From NCBI RefSeq assembly GCF_014649795.1, contig NZ_BMTS01000004.1, forward strand, positions 310,001 through 374,000: DNA of 64,000 nt, read 5' to 3'. Made by a program: the position numbers and the translations under genes. Shown piece after piece: positions 27,248 to 36,102 of the stretch (position 1 is the first letter of the stretch; each line of letters begins with the position of its first letter). Origin of the DNA: Streptomyces melanogenes (GTDB taxonomy: Bacteria; Actinomycetota; Actinomycetes; Streptomycetales; Streptomycetaceae). Under the pieces are notes generated by a model that saw only the letters and a program-made list of their open reading frames with translations, was not told the origin of the DNA and did no database searches.

Positions 27248-28498
27248 TCACGCCGACCTCGGCGTCAGATCCCGCTCGTACGACGCCGTACGGTCGTCGT
27301 CGCGCCACGGCAGCAGCAGCGGGGTCGCCAGGAGCAGCAGACCGGCGATCGCTATGGCCGTGCGTGGCCCGGCGGCAGCGGCCAGCAGACCCCACAGCGC
27401 CGTCATGGCCGCGATCGTGGCGCTGCTGGTGACCGACCACGCGGAGAGCGTACGGGCCACCCGGTCGTCCTCGGTCCGCGCGAGCCGGTAGGTGGCGTAC
27501 ACCGGGTTGAACACACCCGAGCAGGTGATCAGCGCGAACTCGACGGCGATGACGAGCACCAGCCCTGCGACCCCGGGCCGGACGAACCCGAGCCCGACCG
27601 ACCAGCACGCGCGCAGCGTCCCGGAGGCGACCATCACCCGATGCTGCCCGAACCGGGTGGCGAGCGGGCCGGCCAGCCGCGAGCCCAGCAGTCCGCCGAG
27701 GCAGGCGATGCCGAACGCGAGGCCGTACTGCCAGGGCGCGAATCCGAGGTCACCGAGCATGAGCGCGGCGAGCACCGGCGCGGTGGCCATGACCAGGCCG
27801 TTGTTCAGGACCGTGTTGAAGAACAGCGGGCGCAGTGTCCGGTGGGCCAGGATGTACCGCCACCCCTCCAGCAGGTCCCCGGCCCGCATCCGGGGCGCAC
27901 CGGTCCGTACGGGCCGCGGCTCCTGCCCGCCGATCGCGCGGATCCCCACCGCGGACAGCAGGAAACTGACGGCGTTGGCCAGTACGGTCGTCACCGGACC
28001 CAGCACCCCGATCGCGACGCCGCCCAGCGGCGGGCCGAGCACGGAGGCCGTCCAGGTGGTGGACTCGAAGCGGCCGTTCGCGACGAGCAGGTCCTCGGGC
28101 CGTACGAGCGACTTGAGGCACGCCCCGGCCGCCGCCTTGAAGGTGATGTCGCAGGCGGCCACCATCACGGACACCGCCAGGAGCTGGCCGAAGCCCAGCA
28201 GGCCGAGGGCGTACGCGACGGGGACGCTCAGCAGCGCGGCGAACCGGACGAGGTCCATGGCGACCATCACCGGCCGCTTGCGGCGGAACTCCACCCACGG
28301 GCCGAGCGGCAGCGCGACCGCCGCCCCCACCGCGAGCCCCGCGGCCGCCAGCGCCGACACCTGGGCGGGCCCGGCGTGCAGGGCGAGGATCGCGACCAGC
28401 GGGAACGCGTCGAACGCCAGCCAGGTGCCGAGCGTGCTCGCCCCGTACGCGGCCCACAGCCATCCGAATCCGCGCCCGAGCGCTCTGCTGCCCGCCAT
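27248..28498 (-). CDS. MFS transporter
   Basis: A 416-residue permease with about 12 hydrophobic segments and the motif A region VALPLGPWVEFRRKRPVMVAMDLVRF. The N-terminus ALGRGFGWLWAAYGASTLGTWLAF resembles the MFS_3/DHA3 exporters, the same subfamily as the genes at 23790 and 36103. No regulator is adjacent; the nearest neighbours are an RsbW-like gene and the second sigma gene. The ATG at 28498 begins the conserved region. The substrate is unknown. Confidence 0.87.
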   Translation of the reverse strand: MAGSRALGRGFGWLWAAYGASTLGTWLAFDAFPLVAILALHAGPAQVSALAAAGLAVGAAVALPLGPWVEFRRKRPVMVAMDLVRFAALLSVPVAYALGLLGFGQLLAVSVMVAACDITFKAAAGACLKSLVRPEDLLVANGRFESTTWTASVLGPPLGGVAIGVLGPVTTVLANAVSFLLSAVGIRAIGGQEPRPVRTGAPRMRAGDLLEGWRYILAHRTLRPLFFNTVLNNGLVMATAPVLAALMLGDLGFAPWQYGLAFGIACLGGLLGSRLAGPLATRFGQHRVMVASGTLRACWSVGLGFVRPGVAGLVLVIAVEFALITCSGVFNPVYATYRLARTEDDRVARTLSAWSVTSSATIAAMTALWGLLAAAAGPRTAIAIAGLLLLATPLLLPWRDDDRTASYERDLTPRSA

Positions 28499-28576
28499 GC
28501 CCGGCGCACTCCTCGCTGTCCCGCCCGGAGATCCGGAACGACCTCACCTGGAGCAGCGATCAAAGCGGGCGGCACC

Positions 28577-28603
28577 GCCCCGGGTCAAACAGCCACCCGG
28601 GGC
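28577..28603 (-). terminator. Hairpin terminator after the second sigma factor gene
   Basis: GCCCCGGGT at 28577-28585 and ACCCGGGGC at 28595-28603 form a perfect 9-bp stem with a 9-base loop, 33 bases past the sigma gene stop on the minus strand. There is no clear U-tract, as is common in Streptomyces. Confidence 0.55.
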
Positions 28604-28635
28604 CGGGCCACGACGCGGGCGGAACAGGCCACGCG

Positions 28636-29496
28636 TCACTCGACGGCGACGCCCATGCCGGTCCGCAGCTTGGTGAGGATCCGGCGCAGGATGCGCGAGA
28701 CCTGCATCTGGGAGACGCCGAGCGCCTCACCGATCTCCGACTGGGTGCGCTCCTCCACGAACCGCAGGTGCACGACGAAACGCTCGCGCTCGGTCAGCGT
28801 GTCCATCGCGGGCGCGAGGGCCTGGAAGTCCTCGACCAGCTCCATGGCCGGGTCCTCGCAGCCGATGACGTCGGCGAGCGCGGCCTCCCCCTCCTCCTCG
28901 TTGCCGGACAGGGCGGCGTCGAGGGACGAGGAGTGGTAGCCGTTGGCGGCCAGCTGGGCCTCCAGGACCTCCTCCTCGCTGATGTCCATCAGCGCGGCCA
29001 GTTCCTTGACGGTCGGGGAGCGGTCAAGCCGGCTCTCCAGCTCGGCCCGGGCCTTGCCCAGCTCCGTGCGGCGCTCCTGCAGTCGGCGCGGGACGTGCAC
29101 GGCCCAGGTGGTGTCGCGGAAGAAGCGCTTCATCTCGCCGACGACATAGGGCACGGCGAAGGTGGCGAACTGCGTCTCGCGGGACAGCTCGAACCGGTCG
29201 ATCGCCTTGATCAGCCCGATCATGCCCACCTGGACGACGTCCTCGATCTCGTCCGCGTACTGGCGAAAGCGCCGCGCGGCGAAGCGCACGAGCGACATGT
29301 TCATCTCGATCAGGGTGTTGCGGGCGTACTGATGGGCGGGGGTTCCCTCCTCCAGTACCGCGAGCTGTTCGAAGAAGAGGCGTGACAATTCCCGGGCGTC
29401 ACGTGGGGCGAGCCTGTCGGGGCACTCGACCAAAGGCAGTTCGGGTGCCACCTGGCTCCGCTGTCCCACCGTGGTGCCGACCTCGACCGTCGTCAT
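28636..29496 (-). CDS. RNA polymerase sigma factor, SigB/SigF family (second paralogue)
   Basis: A 286-residue group 3 sigma factor. Region 2 is EMNMSLVRFAARRFRQYADEIEDVVQVGMIGLIKAIDRFELSRE; region 3 contains PRRLQERRTELGKARAEL; region 4 is LTERERFVVHLRFVEERTQSEIGEALGVSQMQVSRILRRIL. It resembles the paralogue at 16447 but has a longer acidic linker between regions 3 and 4 (DAALSGNEEEGEAALADVIGCED). The ATG at 29496 is preceded by GGAGAGAT. A near-perfect SigB-type promoter 58 bases upstream suggests autoregulation or control by the other paralogue. A terminator hairpin follows. Confidence 0.94.
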   Translation of the reverse strand: MTTVEVGTTVGQRSQVAPELPLVECPDRLAPRDARELSRLFFEQLAVLEEGTPAHQYARNTLIEMNMSLVRFAARRFRQYADEIEDVVQVGMIGLIKAIDRFELSRETQFATFAVPYVVGEMKRFFRDTTWAVHVPRRLQERRTELGKARAELESRLDRSPTVKELAALMDISEEEVLEAQLAANGYHSSSLDAALSGNEEEGEAALADVIGCEDPAMELVEDFQALAPAMDTLTERERFVVHLRFVEERTQSEIGEALGVSQMQVSRILRRILTKLRTGMGVAVE

Positions 29497-29553
29497 GATC
29501 TCTCCTTGGATCGACCTGTACAGCTTCCAACGCGTTCCGAACGCGAAGAGCGT

Positions 29554-29578
29554 GTACCCGCGAACTCACTTCGCACAC
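29554..29578 (-). promoter_or_regulatory. SigB-type promoter of the second sigma gene
   Basis: Read on the minus strand, GTGTG (29578-29574), a 14-base spacer, then GGGTAC (29559-29554). This is a full match to the Streptomyces SigB consensus GNNTN, 14-16, GGGTAC/T. It lies 58 bases upstream of the ATG at 29496, giving a short leader. Confidence 0.65.
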
Positions 29579-29663
29579 GGCCCTGTTTCGAAGGGGCCGA
29601 AATGCGGTTGGGGGCGGGCCGCGCCCCTTGTCGGCCCGGTGCTCGTCTGCGGGCCGTCCCCAA

Positions 29664-29689
29664 CTGGTCGCGCAGTTCCCCGCGCCCCT
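29664..29689. repeat. Streptomyces intergenic repeat (CGCAGTTCCCCGCGCCCCT type)
   Basis: The segment reads like the very common Streptomyces extragenic element with core GGTCGCGCAGTTCCCCGCG, here followed by CCCCT. The flanks (GCGGGCC and CCCCTTCGGG) are also typical. Recognition is from memory of many Streptomyces intergenic regions; function unknown. Confidence 0.6.
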
Positions 29690-29800
29690 AATTGCGCCCC
29701 TTCGGGCCGCCCAGGGGATCCACCGAACCTGCCGCGCCTGCACCAGAGTTGCGCTCCCAGCGAGCACGAGGAGACTGGGCCGCGAGCAGACGAGCGGGGC

Positions 29801-31009
29801 TCACCAGGACTCCGACACCTCGGCCTGGTGCCGCTCCCCTGCACCCGCCGCCGCCCGGATGCGCAGGGCGGCGAGCGGCAGGATCAGCACGGACAGGATG
29901 GCCGCGCCGACGAGCGCCGCGCCCTCGCGGGTGTCGAGCGTGCCGTCGTCGATGCCGATGGTGGTGATGGCGACGACGAGGGGCAGACAGGTCGCGCAGT
30001 ACAGGGCGAGGGCGGTGCGGTCGCGGCGCGCGAGGTCGTTCGGCGCGAGGAGGAGGGCGGGGGCGCCGCGTACGAGCAGGAAGAGGACGAGGAAGGCGGG
30101 GACCAGGGCGAGGGGGCGGCCGCCGTGGAGGAGGGCGGACAGGTCGAATTCGATGCCGGTGACGATGAAGAAGATCGGTACGAGGAAGCCGAAGCCCATT
30201 GCCTCGACCTTGCCGAGGATGTCACCGCTGTGGTCGGGCGCCGCGCCGACGAGGACGAGCCGCGTGAGCAGCCCGGCGGCGAACGCGCCGAGCAGGGAGT
30301 CGAGTCCGAAGGCGGCCGAGAGCCCGAGCATGCAGGCGAGCAGCAGCATGACGAAGCGGACGGCGAACTGGCCGCTGCTGTGCAGGGTCCTGGCGATGAT
30401 CCGGGAGAACCAGGGCGGGCGCGGCCGCAGGGCCCAGAAGACGGCCGCCGCGGTCACGCCGGCGAACGCGATCAGCACGACCCCGGCCCGCCCGGGCCCG
30501 CGCCCGCTGAGCAGCACGGCCATCGCGATGATCGGGCCGAACTCGCCGACCGCGCCGAAGGCCATCACCACGGTGCCGAAGCGCCCGCGCAGACTGCCGG
30601 AGTCGCGCAGGATGGGCAGGACGGCCCCGAGGGCGGTGCTGGTGAGCGCGGTGCCGATGACGAAGCTCTTGTCGGCCGCGCCGCCGGTGAGCGCGAAGGC
30701 GATGCCGAGGGCCAGGCCGAGCGTGACCAGCCAGGCCCACACCGACCGGCGCAGGGTGTCCCCGCGCACCGCGCCGAAGTCGATCTCGTACCCCGCCAGG
30801 AAGATCAGCATGGAAAGACCGAGGTGCGACAGCACGTCGATGAGCTGGTCCTTCCGGGCCCAGTCCAGGATGTCGGGGCCGATGAGGACGCCGAGCAGGA
30901 TCTCGAAGACGGCGACCGGTACGGGAGCCCAGCGGCCGACGGCGTATGCGATCAGGGGCGCGAGGACCGCGATGGCCATGATCAGGATGAGCGTCCCGGT
31001 GTGCGACAT
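29801..31009 (-). CDS. Cation/proton antiporter (CPA2 family)
   Basis: A 402-residue membrane protein with about 12 hydrophobic helices. The CPA2 core motif is seen in LSMLIFLAGYEIDFGAV near residue 58 and in the acidic VFEILLGVLIGPDILDW stretch near residue 33. The middle helix ALTSTALGAVLPILRDSG matches the discontinuous-helix region. There is no C-terminal TrkA-N regulatory domain, so it is a bare exchanger. It probably exchanges Na+ or K+ for protons; the ion is not readable from sequence. The ATG at 31009 is the start of the first helix. No partner gene is adjacent. Confidence 0.9.
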   Translation of the reverse strand: MSHTGTLILIMAIAVLAPLIAYAVGRWAPVPVAVFEILLGVLIGPDILDWARKDQLIDVLSHLGLSMLIFLAGYEIDFGAVRGDTLRRSVWAWLVTLGLALGIAFALTGGAADKSFVIGTALTSTALGAVLPILRDSGSLRGRFGTVVMAFGAVGEFGPIIAMAVLLSGRGPGRAGVVLIAFAGVTAAAVFWALRPRPPWFSRIIARTLHSSGQFAVRFVMLLLACMLGLSAAFGLDSLLGAFAAGLLTRLVLVGAAPDHSGDILGKVEAMGFGFLVPIFFIVTGIEFDLSALLHGGRPLALVPAFLVLFLLVRGAPALLLAPNDLARRDRTALALYCATCLPLVVAITTIGIDDGTLDTREGAALVGAAILSVLILPLAALRIRAAAGAGERHQAEVSESW

Positions 31010-31064
31010 GGCTCGTATCTAGCACAAAGACAGCCAAAATCCCCCAATACCCCGCGCCCCTTGG

Positions 31065-31898
31065 TCAGGCGAACATGGCCGCGTGGTCGGCCGCCCACCG
31101 TGCGAACGGCAGCGGCGGCCGTCCCAGGATCCGCCGCGCGGTACCGGTCGCCGGGGATCCGCCCCGGGCCGCGGCGACGATGAACTGCACAATCGAGGCG
31201 GCGGCCGCGGGCGACCCGAACCGCTCGAACTCCCGCTGGGCCCGCGCCTCGGTGAGCTCCTCGATCCGGACCGGCCGTCCGGCGGCCTCGCCGATCAGCT
31301 CGACCTGGCGGCGCTGCGACATCAGCTCGCCGCCCGTCAGCAGATCGCTGACCCCGCTCTCCGCGCGGCCGGTCAGCGCGGCGACCGCCGCTGCGGCCAC
31401 ATCGCGCTCGTGGATCGGCGCGGTGGCCGCCTCCGGGTGCAGCATCCGGGCCACGCCCTCCGCGCGGATCGAGTACGACCAGGCCAGCGCGTTGTTCGCG
31501 AGGACGAGCGGACGGATCGGGGTCCAGCGCAGACCGGAGGCGGCGAGCACCCGCTCCATCGCGCGGTGCTCCTCGGCGATCGCGTTGCCGTGCGCGTACG
31601 GCAGGAGCACGCTCCCGGAGGAGAGGACCACCACGTGCTCGACGCCCGCCGCGCGGGCGGCGACGGCGAAGTCGGCCAGGCCCGCCGTGGCGTACACGAA
31701 CACCTTCCGTACGCCGTCCAACGCGGCCGGGAGCGTCTGCGGCCTGGTGAGGTCGGCCGCGACGACGGGGACGCCGGCGGGCAGGTCCGCGGTCTCCGGG
31801 GTGCGTGCGGACGCCCGGACCGGCTCGCCCAGGGCGAGGAGCTGGTCGAGGACCTGTCGTCCGACGCTTCCGCGAGCCCCGATCACCAGCGTGGTCAT
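31065..31898 (-). CDS. NmrA-like NAD(P)-binding SDR family protein
   Basis: A 277-residue atypical short-chain dehydrogenase. The Rossmann motif is TLVIGARGSVGRQVLDQL at residues 3-20 and the VFVYATAGLADFAVAARAAGVEHVVVLSS segment follows. There is no YxxxK catalytic pair, so it is likely an NmrA/quinone-reductase-like binding or redox-sensing protein. ATG 31898 is chosen for its AGGAGGG ribosome binding site; the longer frame from 31994 has no conserved content. It diverges from the DUF1918 gene at 32037 across 138 bases. Confidence 0.88.
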   Translation of the reverse strand: MTTLVIGARGSVGRQVLDQLLALGEPVRASARTPETADLPAGVPVVAADLTRPQTLPAALDGVRKVFVYATAGLADFAVAARAAGVEHVVVLSSGSVLLPYAHGNAIAEEHRAMERVLAASGLRWTPIRPLVLANNALAWSYSIRAEGVARMLHPEAATAPIHERDVAAAAVAALTGRAESGVSDLLTGGELMSQRRQVELIGEAAGRPVRIEELTEARAQREFERFGSPAAAASIVQFIVAAARGGSPATGTARRILGRPPLPFARWAADHAAMFA

Positions 31899-32036
31899 GT
31901 GCGCCCTCCTGGGGTGCCGTGTCGTCCCGGTCGTCCTGGTTCTATCCGACATGGTCGGGGAAGTCAGAACGGGCTTGTCGGGCCAGACGGTCATAAAATG
32001 CTGTTACCGACCAGTCTGCTTCCGAGGGAGGCCTCG

Positions 32037-32243
32037 ATGCGAGCGACCGAGGGTGACCAGCTGGTGCAGCACGGCAGGGTCGTGGGCCAGCACGACAAGA
32101 CGGGCGAGATCGTCCAGGTGCTGGGGGAGAACGGGGCGCCGCCCTACCGGGTCCGCTTCCCGGACGGCCATGAGTCGATCATGGCGCCGGGCCCCGACTG
32201 CGCGGTGCGGTCGGAGGGAGCGTCAAGGAAGGAGCGGTGGTAG
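32037..32243 (+). CDS. DUF1918 small protein
   Basis: A 68-residue protein matching the actinobacterial DUF1918 family: MRATEGDQLVQHGRVVGQHDKTGEIVQVLGENGAPPYRVRFPDGHES, a beta-rich SH3-like fold of unknown function. The C-terminal 12 residues are polar and variable. GAGGGAGGCCTCG precedes the ATG at 32037. It diverges from the NmrA-like gene. An AT-rich stretch (CATAAAAT near 31992) may be its -10 region. Confidence 0.85.
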   Translation: MRATEGDQLVQHGRVVGQHDKTGEIVQVLGENGAPPYRVRFPDGHESIMAPGPDCAVRSEGASRKERW

Positions 32244-32425
32244 CCAGGTTGTGGGCGCTGTCTTGAAATCGCCCCTGACAAACCCCACTTGAAGGATTTT
32301 CTCGTACGCCAGTTCCCCCGCTCGGGAACCTTTCCGTGCACGAACATGTCATCCATGGGAAGGTGTCGATCTCCCTGGAGTGACGGGTGGGACACCAGGG
32401 GTGGACGAGTCGAGGGGGCACGCCT

Positions 32426-34306
32426 GTGGGCGGGGAGCATGGTGTCGATCTGAGTGGCAGTGGAGCGGAGCCGCTCGCGCCGGACGACCCACGGCAGATC
32501 GGCTCGTTCCCGCTGGTCGGAAGGCTCGGTTCCGGTGGCATGGGGCGGGTGTACCTCGGGGTGGCCTCGGGCCGTTACACCGCCGTCAAGCAGGTCCTGC
32601 CGATCCTTGCCGAGGACCAGGACTTCCTGCGGCACTTCGGGCACGAACTCGACAACCTGGGCAGGCTGCCCACCGGTGTCAGCGCGTCGCTGCTCGCCAC
32701 CGACCGCACCGCGCGGCCGCCGTGGTTCGCCACCGAGTACGTACCCGGACTCACGCTGGACGCGGCGGTCGAGCTGCACGGCGGGTCACTGCCGCGCGAG
32801 GCGCTCTGGCGGCTGCTGGGGGACGCCGCGTCCGCCCTGCACGCCGTGCATTCCCGGGAGATCGTCCACCGGGACCTCAAGCCCTCCAACGTGATGCTCA
32901 CCCTGGACGGCCTCACCCTGATCGACTTCGGGATCGCGCGGGCCGCGGACCAGAGCAGGCTGACCCAGACCGGCATGGTCATCGGGACGCTCGCCTACAT
33001 GGCACCCGAACAGGCCGCGGGCAGCGTCCGGTTGACCGGCGCCGCCGATGTGTTCTCCCTCGGCTGTCTGGTCGTGTACGCGGCGACGGGACGGCCGCCG
33101 TTCGGGGAGGGCGCCGGACACGCCCAGCTGTACCGCATCGTGCACGAGGAGCCCGACCTCGAACCGGTGCGCCGTATCGACGCCGAGCTGGCGGACCTGC
33201 TCGAAACCTGTCTGGCGAAGAACCCCGCGGCCCGGCCCGCCGCGTCCGACCTGGCCGACCTCGCCCGCGAGAAGGCACCGTCCGTGGACGCGGCGTGGCC
33301 GTCGGCCATCGCCGAGCGGCTGTCCGAGCGGGCCGCGTTCGCCGCGAAGGTGCCCGACCTCGCCGAGTTCACCCGGTCGACGGTCAACCTCCGTCCCGCC
33401 GCCGCACCGGAAGTGGGCGTGGTGCAGGACGCGCCCGCCGCCAAGAAGCCGCGCGAGCGCCGCCCCCGCGTGCTGCTCGCGGTGGTCCCGGCCGTGGTCG
33501 TCGTGAGCGGCACGGTCATCGGCGTCAGCCTGATGCCGTACGGCTCCGACACGCGCGGCGCGGACCGGCCCGCCACCGGGGCGTCGTCCCCCGCCGCGCA
33601 CTCCGCCGGGCAGCGCGGGGGAGCGCCTTCGGCGCAGCCGAACCGCTCGGGCACGCCGTCGTCGCCCGCCGCCAGTGCCTCCTCGGGCCCGTCGGGCGCG
33701 GCCTCCTCGGGACCTTCCGGAGCTTCCGGCACCACCGCCGCACCCCCGGGATCCGGCCCGCGCCCGGGCGGCGGGGCGGGTGGTGCCGGCTCCGGCTCGG
33801 GTGGCTCGGGCGGCGGCACACCGGCCGGAGGCGGCACCCGCACCAACCGCCCCCCGGCGGACCCGCCCGCCCAGAGCGGTGGCGCGGCGATCGGCTCAGC
33901 GGGCACCTACCGCGTCAAGAACGTCTCCAACAGCCAGTGCCTGAGCGCCGGCGGCACCGGCGCCTCGTACGGACCCTGCGAGTCCACCGCGTCGTACGCG
34001 TGGACCTTCAAGTACGCCTCCGACGGCACCTTCCAGCTGGTCAACCGGGGCAGCGGCTACTGCCTCGTGGGCGGCAGCGACTTCGGCGGGGGCGGCGGTT
34101 TCACCGGCTACGCCACCACCTTCCCCTGCGGCCAGACCGCCGGCGGCCAGCACTGGCGGATCGGCACCCGCACGTCGTCCGGCAGCACCATCAAGAACAC
34201 GTCGAGCGGTGACTGCCTCGAAGTGGGCAGCAACGGCGCGATGGTGACCCCGTGCGACGCCACCCAGCACGCCCAGCTGTGGGTCAACGGCGGGGCCGCC
34301 TCGTGA
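32426..34306 (+). CDS. Transmembrane Ser/Thr protein kinase with ricin-type beta-trefoil ectodomain
   Basis: A 626-residue receptor kinase. The Hanks-type kinase domain spans residues about 25-290: Gly loop LGSGGMGRVY, lysine in TAVKQV, catalytic HRDLKPSNVM, DFG in LIDFGIAR, and YMAPEQ. A transmembrane segment (VLLAVVPAVVVVSGTVIGVSL) is near residues 350-370. A Gly/Ser/Pro-rich linker of about 110 residues leads to an extracellular ricin-B-like beta-trefoil (about 493-626) with AWTF, QHWRI and QLWVN repeats. PASTA domains are absent. GTG 32426 is preferred because GAGGGGG precedes it; GTG 32387 is the alternative. Confidence 0.9.
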   Translation: MGGEHGVDLSGSGAEPLAPDDPRQIGSFPLVGRLGSGGMGRVYLGVASGRYTAVKQVLPILAEDQDFLRHFGHELDNLGRLPTGVSASLLATDRTARPPWFATEYVPGLTLDAAVELHGGSLPREALWRLLGDAASALHAVHSREIVHRDLKPSNVMLTLDGLTLIDFGIARAADQSRLTQTGMVIGTLAYMAPEQAAGSVRLTGAADVFSLGCLVVYAATGRPPFGEGAGHAQLYRIVHEEPDLEPVRRIDAELADLLETCLAKNPAARPAASDLADLAREKAPSVDAAWPSAIAERLSERAAFAAKVPDLAEFTRSTVNLRPAAAPEVGVVQDAPAAKKPRERRPRVLLAVVPAVVVVSGTVIGVSLMPYGSDTRGADRPATGASSPAAHSAGQRGGAPSAQPNRSGTPSSPAASASSGPSGAASSGPSGASGTTAAPPGSGPRPGGGAGGAGSGSGGSGGGTPAGGGTRTNRPPADPPAQSGGAAIGSAGTYRVKNVSNSQCLSAGGTGASYGPCESTASYAWTFKYASDGTFQLVNRGSGYCLVGGSDFGGGGGFTGYATTFPCGQTAGGQHWRIGTRTSSGSTIKNTSSGDCLEVGSNGAMVTPCDATQHAQLWVNGGAAS

Positions 34307-34351
34307 GGTCCGGCCGAATCGGGGGGAGCGTGCGGGGGAAGAGTCCCCGGC

Positions 34352-34879
34352 GTGACTGACTCCACGCTCTGGATCTCGTCGTTGACCGCCGGTACGGCCG
34401 TGCTCGCCAGCTGGGTCACCAGCCGCGGCACGGCCCGCGCCGCCCAGATCCAGGCCGCCGCCACCGAGCGCACCCAGCGCACCATCCGGATCAGCGAGGC
34501 ACGGCGGTCGGCCTATGTGAGCCTGATCGAGCAGGCACACAAGATGGCGGAGCTGTACTGGACGGTGTCGGACATCCACAAGTCGGGCGGCAGCCGCGCC
34601 GAACAACTCCCCGCGCTGAAGGAGGTGCAGGCCAGCCTGAGGGTGGAGTACGGCAGACTCCGACACTTCATATGGGTGATCAACCTGGAGGGGCCGGACA
34701 ACGTGGCCGCGGCCGCCGAGACGCTCAGGCTCTCGACTCGGCCTCCGCACCGGGCACTTGGCGCGTCGATCGAGGGCGAGCCGGACGCCGTCGCGCTGTT
34801 CGACCAGTGCTACGACCCCTTCTGGGAGTCGGTCCTGGCCTTCGTCTCCGCCGCTCGCACGGCGGTGCACGACTTGTAG
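34352..34879 (+). CDS. Conserved hypothetical protein with N-terminal helix
   Basis: A 175-residue protein. The N-terminus (TLWISSLTAGTAVLASWVTSR) is a weak hydrophobic helix that may be a signal anchor. The rest is helical and charged (RTIRISEARRSAYVSLIEQAHKMAELYWTVSDI). The start is GTG 34352, as no ATG precedes the conserved region. It follows the kinase by 45 bases on the same strand and may be co-transcribed. I do not recognise a functional family. Confidence 0.72.
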   Translation: MTDSTLWISSLTAGTAVLASWVTSRGTARAAQIQAAATERTQRTIRISEARRSAYVSLIEQAHKMAELYWTVSDIHKSGGSRAEQLPALKEVQASLRVEYGRLRHFIWVINLEGPDNVAAAAETLRLSTRPPHRALGASIEGEPDAVALFDQCYDPFWESVLAFVSAARTAVHDL

Positions 34880-34886
34880 AGGGGCG

Positions 34887-36008
34887 CTATTGCAGGTGCG
34901 CCCTGACCTCGTCCGCCAGGAGCCGTGCCGTGTCGTTCGTGGGGGCGACCAGGCGGGTACGGGTCAGGGCGAAGGACAGGCCGCGGGCGCGGTCCGCGAA
35001 GGCGATGCTGCCGCCGCTGCCGTGGTGGCCGAACGAGGTGAGTTCCCCGGCCATTTCGGGCAGGCCCAGGAAGTAGCCGAGCCCCTTGGCGTGCCGGGCG
35101 CGCAGCACCCGGTCCTTGCCGCTGACGGCCACCGCGGTCGCGAGCTTCACACGGGCGCGGGGCAGCAGGCGTACGCCGTCCACCTCGCCGAGCAGCGCCG
35201 CGTACAGCCGCGCGGCGGCCCGGGCGGTGGTGGTGCCGCCCGCGGGCAGGTCCGCGAGGAGGAAGTCGCGGCGGTTGGCCAGCTCGGCGACCGTCCATAC
35301 GCCGGGGTTCGGCGCGACCAGCGCACGGAAGGGCGCCGTCGGCGGCAACGACGCCAGCCAGGCACCCCAGCCGCCCTCCACCAGCGGTGCCGTGCGCGGC
35401 AGTTCGGCCTCGGGCAGGCCGAAGAACAGCTCGTCCGCAATGCCGAGCGGCTCGGTGACATAGGTGCGCAGGGCCTCGGCGGGGGTGAGTCCGGTGACGC
35501 GGCGCACGGTCTCGCCCAGGATCCAGCCGAAGGTCCAGCCGTGGTAGCCGCTGTCGGTGCCGGGCTCCCACAGCGGCTCCTGCTCCGCCACGACGGCGCA
35601 CATGGTGTCCCAGTCGCACAGCTCGGCCGGGGTGAGGGCGACCGGCAGCTGCGGTACGCCCGCCGTGTGGGTCAGGGCGTGGCGTACGGTCACGCGCTCC
35701 TTGCCGTGGGCGGCGAACTCGGGCCAGTAGTGGGCGATCGGGGTGTCGTAGTCGATCAGCCCGCGCTCGGCGAGGACATGCACGAGCGTGGTGGTGAAGC
35801 CCTTGCCGGTGGAGAAGCCGTGGATCAGTGTGGCGGGGCCGAGCGGGCGGCCGTCCGGCGAACCGGCCGTACCCGCGCACGCGTCGACGACGAGCTGGCC
35901 GTCCGCGTAGACGGCGACCTGGAGCCCGCTCTCCGCCCCGGACCCGACGAGCGTGCCGAGGACCGCCTCGACCCGCGCCTGCACCTTCGCGTTCACGCCG
36001 GTACCCAC
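34887..36008 (-). CDS. Serine hydrolase, class C beta-lactamase/EstB family
   Basis: A 373-residue soluble enzyme. The nucleophile motif SxxK is STGK in LIHGFSTGKGFTTTLVHVLAERG near residue 68. The second-site Tyr lies in GYHGWTFGWILGE near residue 155, and the third motif HHGSGGS near residue 330 stands for KTG/HxG. No signal peptide is seen, so it is probably an intracellular esterase or amidase. The start is GTG 36008; GTG 35996 is also possible. It converges with the preceding gene and is not in an operon. Confidence 0.88.
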   Translation of the reverse strand: MGTGVNAKVQARVEAVLGTLVGSGAESGLQVAVYADGQLVVDACAGTAGSPDGRPLGPATLIHGFSTGKGFTTTLVHVLAERGLIDYDTPIAHYWPEFAAHGKERVTVRHALTHTAGVPQLPVALTPAELCDWDTMCAVVAEQEPLWEPGTDSGYHGWTFGWILGETVRRVTGLTPAEALRTYVTEPLGIADELFFGLPEAELPRTAPLVEGGWGAWLASLPPTAPFRALVAPNPGVWTVAELANRRDFLLADLPAGGTTTARAAARLYAALLGEVDGVRLLPRARVKLATAVAVSGKDRVLRARHAKGLGYFLGLPEMAGELTSFGHHGSGGSIAFADRARGLSFALTRTRLVAPTNDTARLLADEVRAHLQ

Positions 36009-36102
36009 CCCCGCATCATGACAGCGCCCCCACCCGGCCGCTCGCCGGTGGGGCCGGAGAAAAGGGTGGGACTTCGCGGCGGCCGCGGGCTACCCTCCCC
36101 GG

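Larger units (their letters stand above)
29497..29800. other. 304-base intergenic region with promoter and Streptomyces repeat
   Basis: No reading frame with protein character was found. The left part carries the SigB-type promoter for the sigma gene (29554-29578). The right part carries a copy of a widespread Streptomyces intergenic repeat (29664-29689). Confidence 0.6.
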
